Below the pieces are notes generated by a model. The model was not told the DNA's origin. It was given only the letters and a program-made list of their open reading frames with translations, and ran no database searches. A program made the translations under genes and the position numbers. DNA of 39,864 nt from a virus: IMG/VR virus record IMGVR_UViG_3300021403_000027, positions 1 to 39,864 of that record; one strand, 5' to 3'. Position 1 is the first letter of the stretch. Each line of letters begins with the position of its first letter. Shown here in pieces: positions 1 to 7,161 of this stretch.

Positions 1-136
1 ATCTCGTGTATCCGCATGTACTGATACTGTTGTGAAGCAGCTAAGGCACATATAACAAGCAATAATACCTCGTATGAAATTAACCATTTTTCCCCTCTTG
101 TCAAGTTTTTTTTTGATAGCAATTTGCACAACTGGA
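1..136. repeat. Terminal direct repeat, left copy
   Basis: These 136 bases are repeated at the right end (39729-39864) with a single difference: C at 127 against T at 39855. The repeat holds the first 29 or so codons of the secreted-protein gene (start codon complement at 85-87), so the left copy is only the 5' piece of a gene that is whole at the right end. This is what a circular assembly with an untrimmed overlap looks like; a true short terminal repeat is the alternative. Confidence 0.95.
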
Positions 137-228
137 TGGTTTGCATCACACTAAAACCGATCAAACAGTAAAGAGATAACCGCATAAGCCTCCATTTGTG
201 CAAAGTTTCATCAAAATATACCAGCTAA

Positions 229-561
229 TCAGATATCTTGATACTTATTTCTTCTTACAGACTCATCTTTTTTACCTTCCGCTATGATGAAATCAAAGTC
301 TATTTCTAAGCCTATATCTGCTGGAAATGGATTTCCCTTGTTCCAGCTATCAAATAAATCTTTCATCTTCTCTTTCAGCCGTTCCAGATCTGTCTTGCAT
401 GTCTTTCTAACATTCTGCGGCTTGCTCTCTGGATTGACTGTACAGCAACTGCTATCACAAATGAGTTTTGGTCTCCATGTAGATTCAACGAAGTAAAATT
501 TAAGAGTTGGAAGGTACCTGCACCAAGGGCATGGAGATAGAGGGTAGATGACTTTATTCAT
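229..561 (-). CDS. Lar-like zinc-ribbon protein
   Basis: A 110-residue protein. The first 70 residues have the layout of restriction-alleviation (Lar) zinc ribbons: a CPWC knuckle near residue 11, an aromatic stretch with Trp, a second cysteine group (C at about 35 with CC at about 39-40), and a helix ending in WNKGNPF. The rest is charged and unrecognised. Lar-type phage proteins are known to modulate host type I restriction; that role is inferred here. The start overlaps the end of the preceding small membrane gene by 8 bases, so the two are probably translationally coupled. Last gene of the packaging cluster before the secreted protein. Confidence 0.55.
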   Translation of the reverse strand: MNKVIYPLSPCPWCRYLPTLKFYFVESTWRPKLICDSSCCTVNPESKPQNVRKTCKTDLERLKEKMKDLFDSWNKGNPFPADIGLEIDFDFIIAEGKKDESVRRNKYQDI

Positions 562-727
562 TAGTGATTCTGATTTTATCTTCTGTGAACATATAATCGG
601 TGTATGTCATAGAGGGAAAGTGTTTTTTAACTGACTGATACTTAGCATACTCGCAGCATGCGCCAAGTAGCGATAAAACGATTAGAACGATAATGACTAT
701 CGCATGATAGAGTGTCTTAGATATCAT
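554..727 (-). CDS. Small single-pass membrane protein
   Basis: A 57-residue protein with one strongly hydrophobic helix at about residues 9-25 (AIVIIVLIVLSLLGACC) and a short polar C-terminal tail. The start chosen is the ATG in the ATGA overlap with the previous stop codon; an in-frame ATG nine bases upstream is possible. The helix ends in LLGAC, which could serve as a lipobox. It lies between the large terminase block and the secreted-protein gene. A holin or spanin part is possible but nothing specific proves it. Confidence 0.6.
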   Translation of the reverse strand: MISKTLYHAIVIIVLIVLSLLGACCEYAKYQSVKKHFPSMTYTDYMFTEDKIRITNE

Positions 728-1110
728 TCTACCCATTCCCCTTCGTTATAAATAAAAATAGGCTCTCTAGACTGCTCTAGAAATATCCATCCTATAAGTT
801 GACCGCCTGGATTGCTCATATAAGGCTTTAGCCAGTCAAGAAACAGATTGATCTCTCCATCATAGTTTTTAAGATCAGACCTAGAAAATAGATATTTCCC
901 ATCATAAAATGATGTAGGGGCTGGGATATGGTAGCAAGAGCATGATCTCCCGATAGACTCCCATCTATCAGACCTAAAAAATTCATGTTCGGGTAGAACA
1001 GCCGGCTTATCAAATCCTTCTGAAAACAGGAACTTAAGAACATTATCAACTAATTCGGGGACGTTATCTTTGATTGTGCATTTTATAACTAACTCTGTGT
1101 ATGTACCCAT
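724..1110 (-). CDS. Conserved phage hypothetical protein (MGTYTE type)
   Basis: 128 residues beginning MGTYTELVIK, a beginning I recall from small conserved phage proteins of unknown function found in many tailed phages. It is a mixed alpha/beta soluble protein with no signal peptide or membrane segment. It has a central SCSCYHIP stretch and a C-terminal WIFLEQSREPIFIYNEGEW. Its start codon overlaps the large-terminase stop (TAATG), so it is co-translated with the packaging gene. No function is proposed. Confidence 0.75.
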   Translation of the reverse strand: MGTYTELVIKCTIKDNVPELVDNVLKFLFSEGFDKPAVLPEHEFFRSDRWESIGRSCSCYHIPAPTSFYDGKYLFSRSDLKNYDGEINLFLDWLKPYMSNPGGQLIGWIFLEQSREPIFIYNEGEWVE

Positions 1111-2387
1111 TAAAATATACTCCTATGCCCTGTGAAACGGTCTTTTAGATAATCATCTGGCCTATGTGCATATGGATTATACACAGAAACTTTATGTGTT
1201 GCAATAGCATATCTTAATGCATCAACGGCGTGATCTCCGGTCTTTATCGGCTTGTCATCCCCTCTTTCGGATGCTTTTTTATCCCATACATAGCTCTCGA
1301 TCTCTTTTATCAGGTTTTTACAGTTCGGTTTAATTGTCAAATCACCCTTACGCATCTCACTCGTTACAATTGTGATCCCGTCCAATACTTCGTTATTAGC
1401 GTCAATCGTAGGCATTTGTAGTTTCTGCATTTCGCGCTTAAACGATGCTGCGGAGGGATCAATATATATTTGACGTACATTATAATCTTCAAGAAATTTC
1501 TGCACATCCTGAGCAAACTCAGAATTAGTTTTCCCACGCTCACGTACTTTAGGATCCCAATAGTACTCATCTTCTACCCATAGATGTTTGCCCGTTTGTG
1601 TGTGTCTGCCTGTGCTTACTCCAATAAGTACACATGCAAAAGGATTGCTAGCACCGTAATCAATGCCAGCAATATAATATTCCGCGGCAGGTGGTTTATT
1701 AGTAGTGTGTAATTTACGGTCGAAAAAGTCAAAGATAGCCCCCTCAGCCAAGCACCACAAACCCAAGTAATTACGTTTATAAAACACACCAGATAAAGAA
1801 TTTCTAATCCTATCTTTAAAATCTTGAGGAACATAGGGATTGTCGTCCAAAGTGATTTGTATTTCGTAATAGTTTTTATCGCCGTCTTTCGCCTTGTCAA
1901 TCCACTCTTTAATCTTGTGAGTAGGAAACGATGGGTTACACGTTGCGTGGGCTTTGCTATGAGCGCATGACAATCGAGTATCGATCATATCAATGATTGA
2001 CTCTGGATACAATGTAATTTCATCGCAATACGTTAAAGAGTGTGTGTCACCTTGAAAGTTGCCGATTGCCCCTTCGTCTTTAGCGCCTAGTACAGTTATG
2101 ACTTTGTCCCGAAAATATAGCTTTTTACCGCTCCAGGTGCAGAACGGACGGAACATCTCAAATTCCGAAGACTCCATTATTTTGCGGACAACATTACGGT
2201 AAGCTGTATCAAAAGTATGACCCACAATGTAAATGGCAGAGTCCGGGCAGGCAATACAATCAGTGAGAAAACGAAATATAGAGCCAACAGTTTTACCAGA
2301 TCGAACGGGCCCATGCGCTATATTCCATTTTGCAGTTGCATTTTTGATGTACTCTAATTGACGTGGGGAAAATAGATTATGTGTCAT
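1110..2387 (-). CDS. terL: Terminase large subunit (PBSX/phage_terminase_3 type)
   Basis: The ATP-driven DNA-packaging motor and headful or end-cutting nuclease; 425 residues from the start chosen. Walker A GPVRSGKT is at residues 26-33 and Walker B-type LTYCDE at about 118-123. A C-terminal RNase H-like nuclease is marked by Asp in IDYGASNPFA, IYIDPSAAS and GDHAVDALRYA. The length is normal for the family. An upstream in-frame ATG at 2453 would add 22 residues and overlap most of the preceding gene's 3' end; MTHNLFSPRQ, which directly precedes the conserved N-terminal helix, is preferred. The small subunit lies 2 kb upstream in the same operon. Confidence 0.95.
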   Translation of the reverse strand: MTHNLFSPRQLEYIKNATAKWNIAHGPVRSGKTVGSIFRFLTDCIACPDSAIYIVGHTFDTAYRNVVRKIMESSEFEMFRPFCTWSGKKLYFRDKVITVLGAKDEGAIGNFQGDTHSLTYCDEITLYPESIIDMIDTRLSCAHSKAHATCNPSFPTHKIKEWIDKAKDGDKNYYEIQITLDDNPYVPQDFKDRIRNSLSGVFYKRNYLGLWCLAEGAIFDFFDRKLHTTNKPPAAEYYIAGIDYGASNPFACVLIGVSTGRHTQTGKHLWVEDEYYWDPKVRERGKTNSEFAQDVQKFLEDYNVRQIYIDPSAASFKREMQKLQMPTIDANNEVLDGITIVTSEMRKGDLTIKPNCKNLIKEIESYVWDKKASERGDDKPIKTGDHAVDALRYAIATHKVSVYNPYAHRPDDYLKDRFTGHRSIF

Positions 2388-2586
2388 TATCTTTAAACTC
2401 AAAAGCAACTTGCCCAGGAATCCTAACCCACTCCTGCCATTCACCCGTATCAATCATTTGTCTCTCAATTACCCATGTGTTAGTCTTGGGGTCTGCTGTG
2501 ATCCTTAAATTGGCAAATATTTGAGGTCCAAAGAGTTTGTCTATTACCACAGACTCATAACCGACTTCTACTTTTATTTCTTTCAT
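2377..2586 (-). CDS. Small conserved hypothetical protein
   Basis: 69 residues, predicted beta-rich and soluble, with central WVIERQMIDTGEWQEWVRIPGQ. It starts in a TAATG overlap with the DUF551 gene upstream and its end overlaps the start of the large terminase, so it is embedded in a tightly packed operon. I do not recognise a family. The position next to terL suggests a packaging or head accessory, but that is only context. Confidence 0.7.
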   Translation of the reverse strand: MKEIKVEVGYESVVIDKLFGPQIFANLRITADPKTNTWVIERQMIDTGEWQEWVRIPGQVAFEFKDNDT

Positions 2587-2777
2587 TAATTATCCTCTGG
2601 GGGGTTTGGGGCTAGCATCCAGTGAGTAACATTAACTTCCTCTTCCCACCTGCAAACCTCTCTACTCCACACACCGTCACAGTAATAAACATCACTGCGG
2701 ATGTTTCCGCCGTCATAAGTATACCCTACGTGATCTTTATTTGTTGGCAACCTGTCTTTAACGCTAATCCATTTCAT
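2586..2777 (-). CDS. DUF551 domain protein, copy 1
   Basis: 63 residues forming one DUF551 domain: the opening WISVKDRLP and the closing VTHWMLAPNPPED are the family's two signature blocks, with a YYCDGVW strand between them. DUF551 proteins are short, widespread in phages and prophages, and have no established function. The gene overlaps the next DUF551 copy by 14 bases, a head-to-tail tandem. A third copy is at 34165-34404 on the other strand. Confidence 0.9.
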   Translation of the reverse strand: MKWISVKDRLPTNKDHVGYTYDGGNIRSDVYYCDGVWSREVCRWEEEVNVTHWMLAPNPPEDN

Positions 2778-2982
2778 TTGGCATCCAGTGAGTCACATCC
2801 TCTAGCCATTCCAACGTTTGTTTGTCTTGCCAGTGCGACCAAGGGAATTTTTCATAGCAATGCGCCCACGCCATTTTGTCTGCATGATAATAAGCTCTTG
2901 TCGTTGTTCCATCTTCTTTCTTAACATTTACAATACAGCCTAAACCTTTTGGTAACCTATCTTGTACGCTAATCCATTCCAC
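2764..2982 (-). CDS. DUF551 domain protein, copy 2
   Basis: 72 residues with WISVQDRLP at the N-terminus and DVTHWMPNE at the C-terminus, the hallmark ends of DUF551. The middle is longer and more diverged than in the neighbouring copy, so this is an old duplication or a separately gained paralogue rather than a recent tandem event. It overlaps both neighbours and is transcribed with the terminase genes. Function unknown. Confidence 0.9.
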   Translation of the reverse strand: MEWISVQDRLPKGLGCIVNVKKEDGTTTRAYYHADKMAWAHCYEKFPWSHWQDKQTLEWLEDVTHWMPNEMD

Positions 2983-3266
2983 TAGCTACCATCCCAGTGG
3001 TTTTTCATTAAAGGCAAATAATGCAAAAGGAATTGCCATTCGTCTGCTACATCGTAAAATTCAATTAATTGCCCTGCTTCGTCGACAACTAATTCGTACA
3101 CTCTATCGCCATCGTCTTTGTGCACATATTGCAACAGAGATATGCCTGCTCCGATTGAACACCAAAATTTCTGGGCTCTTCTGTATCCTCTTTCAGCTAG
3201 AAATTCCGTTGTTTCTTCATATTCGCCTTCTGCCCATGCTTTTACCGCAAAATCTGACAATTTCAT
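2982..3266 (-). CDS. Hypothetical protein, small alpha/beta
   Basis: 94 residues, soluble, Trp- and Tyr-rich, with FAVKAWAEGEYEETTEFLAERGY near the N-terminus (two helices) and a hydrophobic strand region later. Its stop abuts the DUF551 start and its own start follows the methyltransferase stop with no gap, so it belongs to the same transcript. No family recognised. Confidence 0.75.
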   Translation of the reverse strand: MKLSDFAVKAWAEGEYEETTEFLAERGYRRAQKFWCSIGAGISLLQYVHKDDGDRVYELVVDEAGQLIEFYDVADEWQFLLHYLPLMKNHWDGS

Positions 3267-4274
3267 TTAACCTCCAAGATAATGACTAACTCGTTTTTCA
3301 GCTATCTCACAATAGTCTTCATCTAGTTCAATACCTAGTGCATTAATTCCTAGCTGTTTAGCTGCGCAAAGTGTAGATCCTGAGCCGGCAAAAGGATCAA
3401 GTAAGGTCGGTGTACCCGGAGGAGCAAGTAAAGTGATTATGTAGCGCATGAGGGAGAGAGGTTTGACGGTTGGGTGCGCATTTAATTTATTCTCAAGCCC
3501 TGCATTTCGTTCCGATTTTGAAGCTTTTGCACAGTAGAAAAATCTTGAAGCTCCTCCTGAATCACCGAATCCATTTTGACTAATTTTTCCAATAAAACCT
3601 TTTTTATAAATATCTCCTGATTTTGATCCTGCGCACATTGAACCTATCGGTGGACTTTTACTAATCCCACTCTGCTCATCTAAAAGCTGCGCTGCCTCTT
3701 CGTCTAAGATCAAATTTGCTGGCCATCGTCCACTAGGCAAAGTGTGTTTGTATTCTAAGTTTAGTCCTTTAAACATAGATGTCCCCCCACCGTTATTTGT
3801 TCTTCCGTCTAGAAGTTCCGAGGCGATCCTGCACCCATCAATATTAATCCCACCCAATCCCCACTTTTCGACATTCTGCTTATACGTACCCTCAAGAGGT
3901 TTCATTGCAATAATTATCGGCTCCCATGCTGGTTTAAGAGCTGTTCCATATCCATCAATACCGAATTTATTGTATGATTTAGGAAATCCAGAACCGTACA
4001 AATAAGATATGCAGTCCCTTATCTCCCATCCTGCATCTTCAATAGCGCATGTTAGTCTATGATATGTCCTTGTTCCGCCAAATGCTGCAAGCATACTTCC
4101 AGGCTTACACACTCTTAATGCCTCTTGCCAATAGTCAACACCTGGTATTCCGTGGTCCCACGATTTTCCCATAAACTTTAAGCCATAGGGAGGATCACAA
4201 ACAACAAAATCAATGCTGTTACCATCCATTGACCTCATCACCTCAAGACAATCGCCATTGATTATTTTATGCAT
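3267..4274 (-). CDS. Site-specific DNA methyltransferase (N4-C/N6-A, DPPY type)
   Basis: 335 residues. Catalytic motif IV DPPY is at residues 27-30, followed by GLKFMGKSWDH. The SAM-binding motif I (DPFAGSGST) is near the C-terminus at about residue 294, followed by GIELDEDYCEIAEKR. This order (IV before I) is the beta-class arrangement. A variable target-recognition segment with repeated Gly/Ser lies between them. The protein should transfer a methyl group from SAM to adenine N6 or cytosine N4 in a short site. No cognate restriction enzyme is adjacent, so self-protection or an epigenetic role is more likely than a restriction-modification pair. It sits between the two terminase genes. Confidence 0.93.
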   Translation of the reverse strand: MHKIINGDCLEVMRSMDGNSIDFVVCDPPYGLKFMGKSWDHGIPGVDYWQEALRVCKPGSMLAAFGGTRTYHRLTCAIEDAGWEIRDCISYLYGSGFPKSYNKFGIDGYGTALKPAWEPIIIAMKPLEGTYKQNVEKWGLGGINIDGCRIASELLDGRTNNGGGTSMFKGLNLEYKHTLPSGRWPANLILDEEAAQLLDEQSGISKSPPIGSMCAGSKSGDIYKKGFIGKISQNGFGDSGGASRFFYCAKASKSERNAGLENKLNAHPTVKPLSLMRYIITLLAPPGTPTLLDPFAGSGSTLCAAKQLGINALGIELDEDYCEIAEKRVSHYLGG

Positions 4275-4298
4275 GTATTTTTTGTCTTGTGTTTGTAT

Positions 4299-4673
4299 TT
4301 ATGCCTCCAAGCACTCATCTGGAGCACCTAGCAACGCTAAAACTTGACTCATTTTGTCATCAAATTTCTTTTCTATGTCTTTATTAATCTGTGCATCTAA
4401 GTTTTCTTTCTGTTGCAATCTTTGTTTGCCTAACCAAATTAGCATTGTCGGATTTTTATCTTTAATTGCTTTATGATATTGAGCTCCTAATAATAAGCTG
4501 TCACCACTAGCCCTCTTTTCCTGCTGTATGTCCGCAATTCGCGCTTTTTTTTCTGACAAGGCTTTTCTTTCTAGTGTGTCCACGCTTACGCCTAGTGATG
4601 CTGCGCATTGTGTTATACTGCACCCAGCCATAAATAAATTATCTACTTTGTCCCAGTCAATTATTCGTGTCAT
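4299..4673 (-). CDS. terS: Terminase small subunit
   Basis: 124 residues. An N-terminal helix-turn-helix (VDNLFMAGCSITQCAASLGV, about residues 10-29) is followed by the block KRASGDSLLLGAQYHKAI and then NPTMLIWLGKQRL, a pattern I recall from small terminase subunits of podo- and siphoviruses. The C-terminal 40 residues are a likely oligomerisation helix. It should recognise the packaging site and load the large subunit. Its separation from terL by a methyltransferase and four small genes is unusual but they share strand and operon. Confidence 0.8.
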   Translation of the reverse strand: MTRIIDWDKVDNLFMAGCSITQCAASLGVSVDTLERKALSEKKARIADIQQEKRASGDSLLLGAQYHKAIKDKNPTMLIWLGKQRLQQKENLDAQINKDIEKKFDDKMSQVLALLGAPDECLEA

Positions 4674-4723
4674 TTTTATTACTCATTTTTGCATCGATGG
4701 CTATAGGTCCGTTATAGTGCTTA

Positions 4724-4752
4724 TTGACATAACATGTTTTATAGTGTAGTAT
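4724..4752 (+). promoter_or_regulatory. Predicted sigma70-type promoter
   Basis: TTGACA (4724-4729), a 17-base spacer and TAGTAT (4747-4752) on the plus strand. The next plus-strand gene starts at 5016, so a transcript from here would be antisense to the minus-strand lipoprotein-like gene at 4755-4943. This is a sequence match only; AT-rich DNA gives such matches by chance. Confidence 0.35.
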
Positions 4753-4754
4753 CA

Positions 4755-4943
4755 TTACTCACTCCACTGTTCATAGTCATCTGTAACAATCTGCGCCTCT
4801 TGCTCCCACCACTGCAAATTTTGTGCTGTGCAGGATGACAAGCATAGTGCAACAACGAGCAATATTAACAGTGTTGCGCACGATGCCAGCACAATAGCTA
4901 TAGCAGCGGACGGAGTAGGTGCGTTATCGTCATTATTAGTCAT
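4755..4943 (-). CDS. Small membrane or lipoprotein-like protein
   Basis: 62 residues from the start chosen (MTNNDDNAP, preceded by AAGG); an upstream ATG at 4970 without a ribosome-binding site would add nine residues. A hydrophobic helix at about residues 12-36 ends in LCLSSC, a plausible lipobox, and is followed by a short acidic, Trp-rich tail. In a phage of this size this could be a lysis accessory such as a spanin, but length and topology alone do not show it. It is the most upstream minus-strand gene of the late cluster. Confidence 0.6.
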   Translation of the reverse strand: MTNNDDNAPTPSAAIAIVLASCATLLILLVVALCLSSCTAQNLQWWEQEAQIVTDDYEQWSE

Positions 4944-5015
4944 ATAAACCTTGATTTCGATTTTCTTCATATATATAGTATCAAAATTTAAAGTACAAGG
5001 CGAGGAGGAAGAATT

Positions 5016-5378
5016 TTGAGAAATAGAGCAAAATGCAGAGTGTGCACAACGATAATCGAGTCACTGACAGCTAAAGATGAGGTGACGTGCAAGTGCGGAC
5101 AAGTCAGTGTGAGCGGTGGTGAGCGGCTGCTATGTGCAGCACTAAACTGGGACAACTTTTTAAGAATTGATGACAATGACAATGAGATTAAGCCGACTAT
5201 AGTAGATAAACCCGAGCCTACGCTTAGCGAGCTTATTGACGAGCTAGATGACTTGATACACCGCATTGATGACATGCCCCAACAAGCGATGATTGTCAGC
5301 ATCAATCATTACGATTACCAGTCACTGCTCATCTTGCTGAGCGGCATTTTCCACATTTTGATCAAACAAAAGCTTTGA
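5016..5378 (+). CDS. Zinc-ribbon protein (DUF7695-like), TTG start
   Basis: 120 residues starting at TTG, supported by a strong GAGGAGG Shine-Dalgarno seven bases upstream. The N-terminal half has CRVC at about residues 8-11 and CKCG at about 25-28, then SGGERLLCAA and NFLRIDD. I recall this arrangement from small proteins in many mobile elements (domain DUF7695 as I remember it), usually of unknown function. An acidic helix follows. The last 57 bases overlap, tail to tail, with the minus-strand gene ending at 5322. It is the only plus-strand gene between the late cluster and the repressor. Confidence 0.75.
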   Translation: MRNRAKCRVCTTIIESLTAKDEVTCKCGQVSVSGGERLLCAALNWDNFLRIDDNDNEIKPTIVDKPEPTLSELIDELDDLIHRIDDMPQQAMIVSINHYDYQSLLILLSGIFHILIKQKL

Positions 5379-5648
5379 TGCTTTCTCTTTTTCTGACTCT
5401 GCGGCAGCGATTGCATGATCGACACATGCGATTGCATCATCAATTTTCTCGATGATTGTGTCTATTATTTTTTGACGATTATAATCTTTTATTTGAACCT
5501 GTCCTATGTCACGACAATAGTATATATTGCTCATCCCGTCGTCGTCAAGCGTGTAAACGCCTGACGCACACTGACACGTTATCTTACCGAGTAGTCTTAC
5601 AATCACTCCCAGTACATTCATTACATCTTCACATTTTTCGCATTTCAT
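5322..5648 (-). CDS. Hypothetical protein with cysteine pairs
   Basis: 108 residues starting MKCEKCEDV after an AGAGGAA ribosome-binding site. It has a CxxC at the very N-terminus and a CQC further on, then a helical C-terminal half (IIEKIDDAIACVDHAIAAAE) likely to form a coiled coil. Its end overlaps the plus-strand gene 5016-5378 by 57 bases. It lies just downstream of the repressor, so it could be expressed with it. Confidence 0.65.
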   Translation of the reverse strand: MKCEKCEDVMNVLGVIVRLLGKITCQCASGVYTLDDDGMSNIYYCRDIGQVQIKDYNRQKIIDTIIEKIDDAIACVDHAIAAAESEKEKASKLLFDQNVENAAQQDEQ

Positions 5649-5838
5649 TTTTGTTTTCCTCTGGTTTTATTTTTGAGTAAATGTACCCTCTGCGTCTGTC
5701 AGGCACTATCCACCATTGGTATCCCATTCTGCCGTACATTTTTGTAAGCTCGATCAAGTCTTGCATCGGTATCGTTGGATTAGGGATGATGCATATTTGA
5801 TCATCGCTATCATACTCAACTCTGTATCCTGTTTTCAT
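5629..5838 (-). CDS. Hypothetical protein in repressor unit
   Basis: 69 residues, beta-rich with Tyr/Trp clusters (RMGYQWWIVPDRRRGYIY). The start is preceded by AAAGG and its end overlaps the start of the next gene by 20 bases, so it is translated within the unit repressor - this gene - 5322-5648. No family recognised. Confidence 0.7.
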   Translation of the reverse strand: MKTGYRVEYDSDDQICIIPNPTIPMQDLIELTKMYGRMGYQWWIVPDRRRGYIYSKIKPEENKNEMRKM

Positions 5839-5865
5839 AACTCAGTTGCCTTTGGGAGCCCATTT

Positions 5866-6054
5866 TTAGTCTCTCAGTAGATCGTCGAGTGTTACTTTTC
5901 CTTTAGTCTCTCTGCATATACGCAGTGCAAGCGCACCTCCAGGCCGGTGATGGTTATTTTTGATGCGTGAGATATGGTGCCTTGACATCCCCACTTTTTT
6001 CGCAAACTCTGTTGCTGTAATCTTGTGCTCATAGAGATAGTCGCATAGTCTCAT
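5866..6054 (-). CDS. Cro/cI-family transcriptional repressor (HTH_3)
   Basis: 62 residues, just a lambda-type DNA-binding domain: the helix-turn-helix is TATEFAKKVGMSRHHISRIK (about residues 13-32), and TLDDLLRD closes the fold. The start chosen (MRLCDYLYEH) has an AGAGGGA ribosome-binding site; a longer frame to 6189 runs through the promoter and is rejected. There is no C-terminal oligomerisation or protease domain, so it is Cro-sized. It is divergent from the early operon and its own promoter contains the same dyad as two early promoters (6088-6100, 6182-6194, 7173-7185), so it probably represses both directions. Confidence 0.85.
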   Translation of the reverse strand: MRLCDYLYEHKITATEFAKKVGMSRHHISRIKNNHHRPGGALALRICRETKGKVTLDDLLRD

Positions 6055-6082
6055 GTTGTCCCTCTTGTTAAGTGTTGTGTGC

Positions 6083-6111
6083 AGTATATCACATAGTGCA
6101 TTGAAAGTCAA
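6083..6111 (-). promoter_or_regulatory. Repressor promoter with operator dyad
   Basis: Reading the minus strand, TTGACT (6111-6106), 17 bases, then TATACT (6088-6083), near the sigma70 consensus and 29 bases upstream of the repressor ATG. The spacer contains TGCACTATGTGAT (6100-6088), a variant of the dyad found in the two early promoters. Binding there would block the polymerase, giving autoregulation. Confidence 0.75.
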
Positions 6112-6170
6112 GGGGTTGTGTGTTGCATTGCATACAACTATTTTTTTGTAAAAAAAGAGAGAAAAGAATG

Positions 6171-6199
6171 TTGCGTCAAAATGCACCATCTGCTATATT
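6171..6199 (+). promoter_or_regulatory. Early promoter 1 with operator dyad
   Basis: TTGCGT (6171-6176), a 17-base spacer, and TATATT (6194-6199) preceded by TGC, an extended -10. The spacer holds TGCACCATCTGCT (6182-6194), a 13-bp dyad. About 45 bases here, including the downstream GTTATCAAAGC, are nearly identical to early promoter 2. It should drive the plus-strand early genes from 6321 through a leader of about 110 bases. Confidence 0.75.
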
Positions 6200-6320
6200 T
6201 AAGTTATCAAAGCGAGCATGTCTCCCTGATGACCGATGTAACAGTCGGCAGGTTGTAGCGGTGAGTGTAGATAGTGAGTAAGAGTGACAATAAAAAACAA
6301 AACAAAAAAAGGTGAATAAA

Positions 6321-6503
6321 ATGAAGAATTACACAGTGATACTAATGGTTACACAATTCGGCACAGAATACGAGAGAATAGAAGTTGAATATACAGTGAT
6401 CGCAAAGGATAAGGATCAAGCAGGCTTTAGAGCGATTGATGCAGCTGCTCAAGATGGCCACTATGTTGACGAGTACGAACTTTTACACATTAACGAAGCT
6501 TAA
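6321..6503 (+). CDS. Small early protein
   Basis: 60 residues, MKNYTVILMVTQFGTEYERI onward: one beta sheet with a helix, acidic, no cysteine. ATG 6321 is chosen because AAAGGTG sits at the right distance; a GTG nine bases upstream is in frame. It is the first gene of the early transcript, a position where phages often place host-takeover or regulatory proteins. No family recognised. Confidence 0.75.
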   Translation: MKNYTVILMVTQFGTEYERIEVEYTVIAKDKDQAGFRAIDAAAQDGHYVDEYELLHINEA

Positions 6504-6510
6504 ATAAATG

Positions 6511-6524
6511 GGGGCGCAAGCCCC
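6511..6524 (+). promoter_or_regulatory. GNRA-tetraloop hairpin before early gene 2
   Basis: GGGGC-GCAA-GCCCC is followed by TTAAAGGAC, so the hairpin ends a few bases before the Shine-Dalgarno of the 6541 gene. It lacks a T-run and so is unlikely to be an intrinsic terminator. A near copy is at 7396-7409. Likely roles are transcript stability, processing or an attenuator; not determined. Confidence 0.6.
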
Positions 6525-6540
6525 TTAAAGGACAATTAAA

Positions 6541-6990
6541 ATGAAATTATTTCACACTAGCCCATCAATTATAAATGAAATCTATGAGGACGGAACATTC
6601 GGTTCACACGTATTTTTTTCTGATCATGAGTATGTAATGACAGAGGGTGATTATGTAACATATTTAGTTGATATAGATGAAAAAGATGTGGTTGCCGCAT
6701 CAAGTTTGTTTTATCAAGATAACTGGAAAAATGCTATGCCTACAGTTCAAAAAGTTATGGATCGAATAGCTGTAGAACAGGACATTGCGATGAATCTTAT
6801 TGATGGGACTTTGTGTTTAATGGATATATCAGAAATGGATTCGGATGATGACTTTTGGATACAGAAAATGCAAGCTGAGGCAGCTCAATTGATGGGTTAT
6901 AATGCCGTAGCTGTTAAAGACGAGACAGGAATTTCCTACATGCTGGACTTAAAAGTCTACAAAGAAAAAATGGAGTTACTTTTCCAATGA
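6541..6990 (+). CDS. Hypothetical early protein (FHTSP...FFSDHEY)
   Basis: 149 residues, acidic. It opens with KLFHTSPSIINEI, then GSHVFFSDHEYVM and a later block MGYNAVAVKDETG. The N-terminal H-T-S followed by FFSD/Y resembles, loosely, ADP-ribosyltransferase-like or RES-like folds in which a His/Thr-Ser strand binds NAD; I could not identify the third catalytic residue, so the assignment is speculative. It overlaps the next gene by ATGA. An early host-modifying protein is a reasonable guess. Confidence 0.75.
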   Translation: MKLFHTSPSIINEIYEDGTFGSHVFFSDHEYVMTEGDYVTYLVDIDEKDVVAASSLFYQDNWKNAMPTVQKVMDRIAVEQDIAMNLIDGTLCLMDISEMDSDDDFWIQKMQAEAAQLMGYNAVAVKDETGISYMLDLKVYKEKMELLFQ

Positions 6991-7142
6991 AAACAAAATC
7001 GATTGAAAATGTGGAAGCATGGCACGAAGAGTGCCGCAAAAACTACGAGTATCATATGAGCACAGCTTCGGCTTGGTACGAGGAGATGAGGAAATATGAG
7101 CAGATAATCGAGGAGATAAAAGAGCAAAGTGTTTTTTTGTAG
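6987..7142 (+). CDS. Small helical early protein
   Basis: 51 residues, MKTKSIENVEAWHEECRKNY onward, predicted as one long charged helix (EEMRKYEQIIEEIKEQ). Its ATG overlaps the previous stop (ATGA), so it is translationally coupled. No recognisable family. Confidence 0.6.
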   Translation: MKTKSIENVEAWHEECRKNYEYHMSTASAWYEEMRKYEQIIEEIKEQSVFL

Positions 7143-7161
7143 AATTTTGCTGCAATTAGTG

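Noticed and set aside
6055-6189. Longer N-terminus for the repressor
   Set aside because: It would cover the promoter and operator; the inner ATG at 6054 has AGAGGGA and begins the HTH fold.
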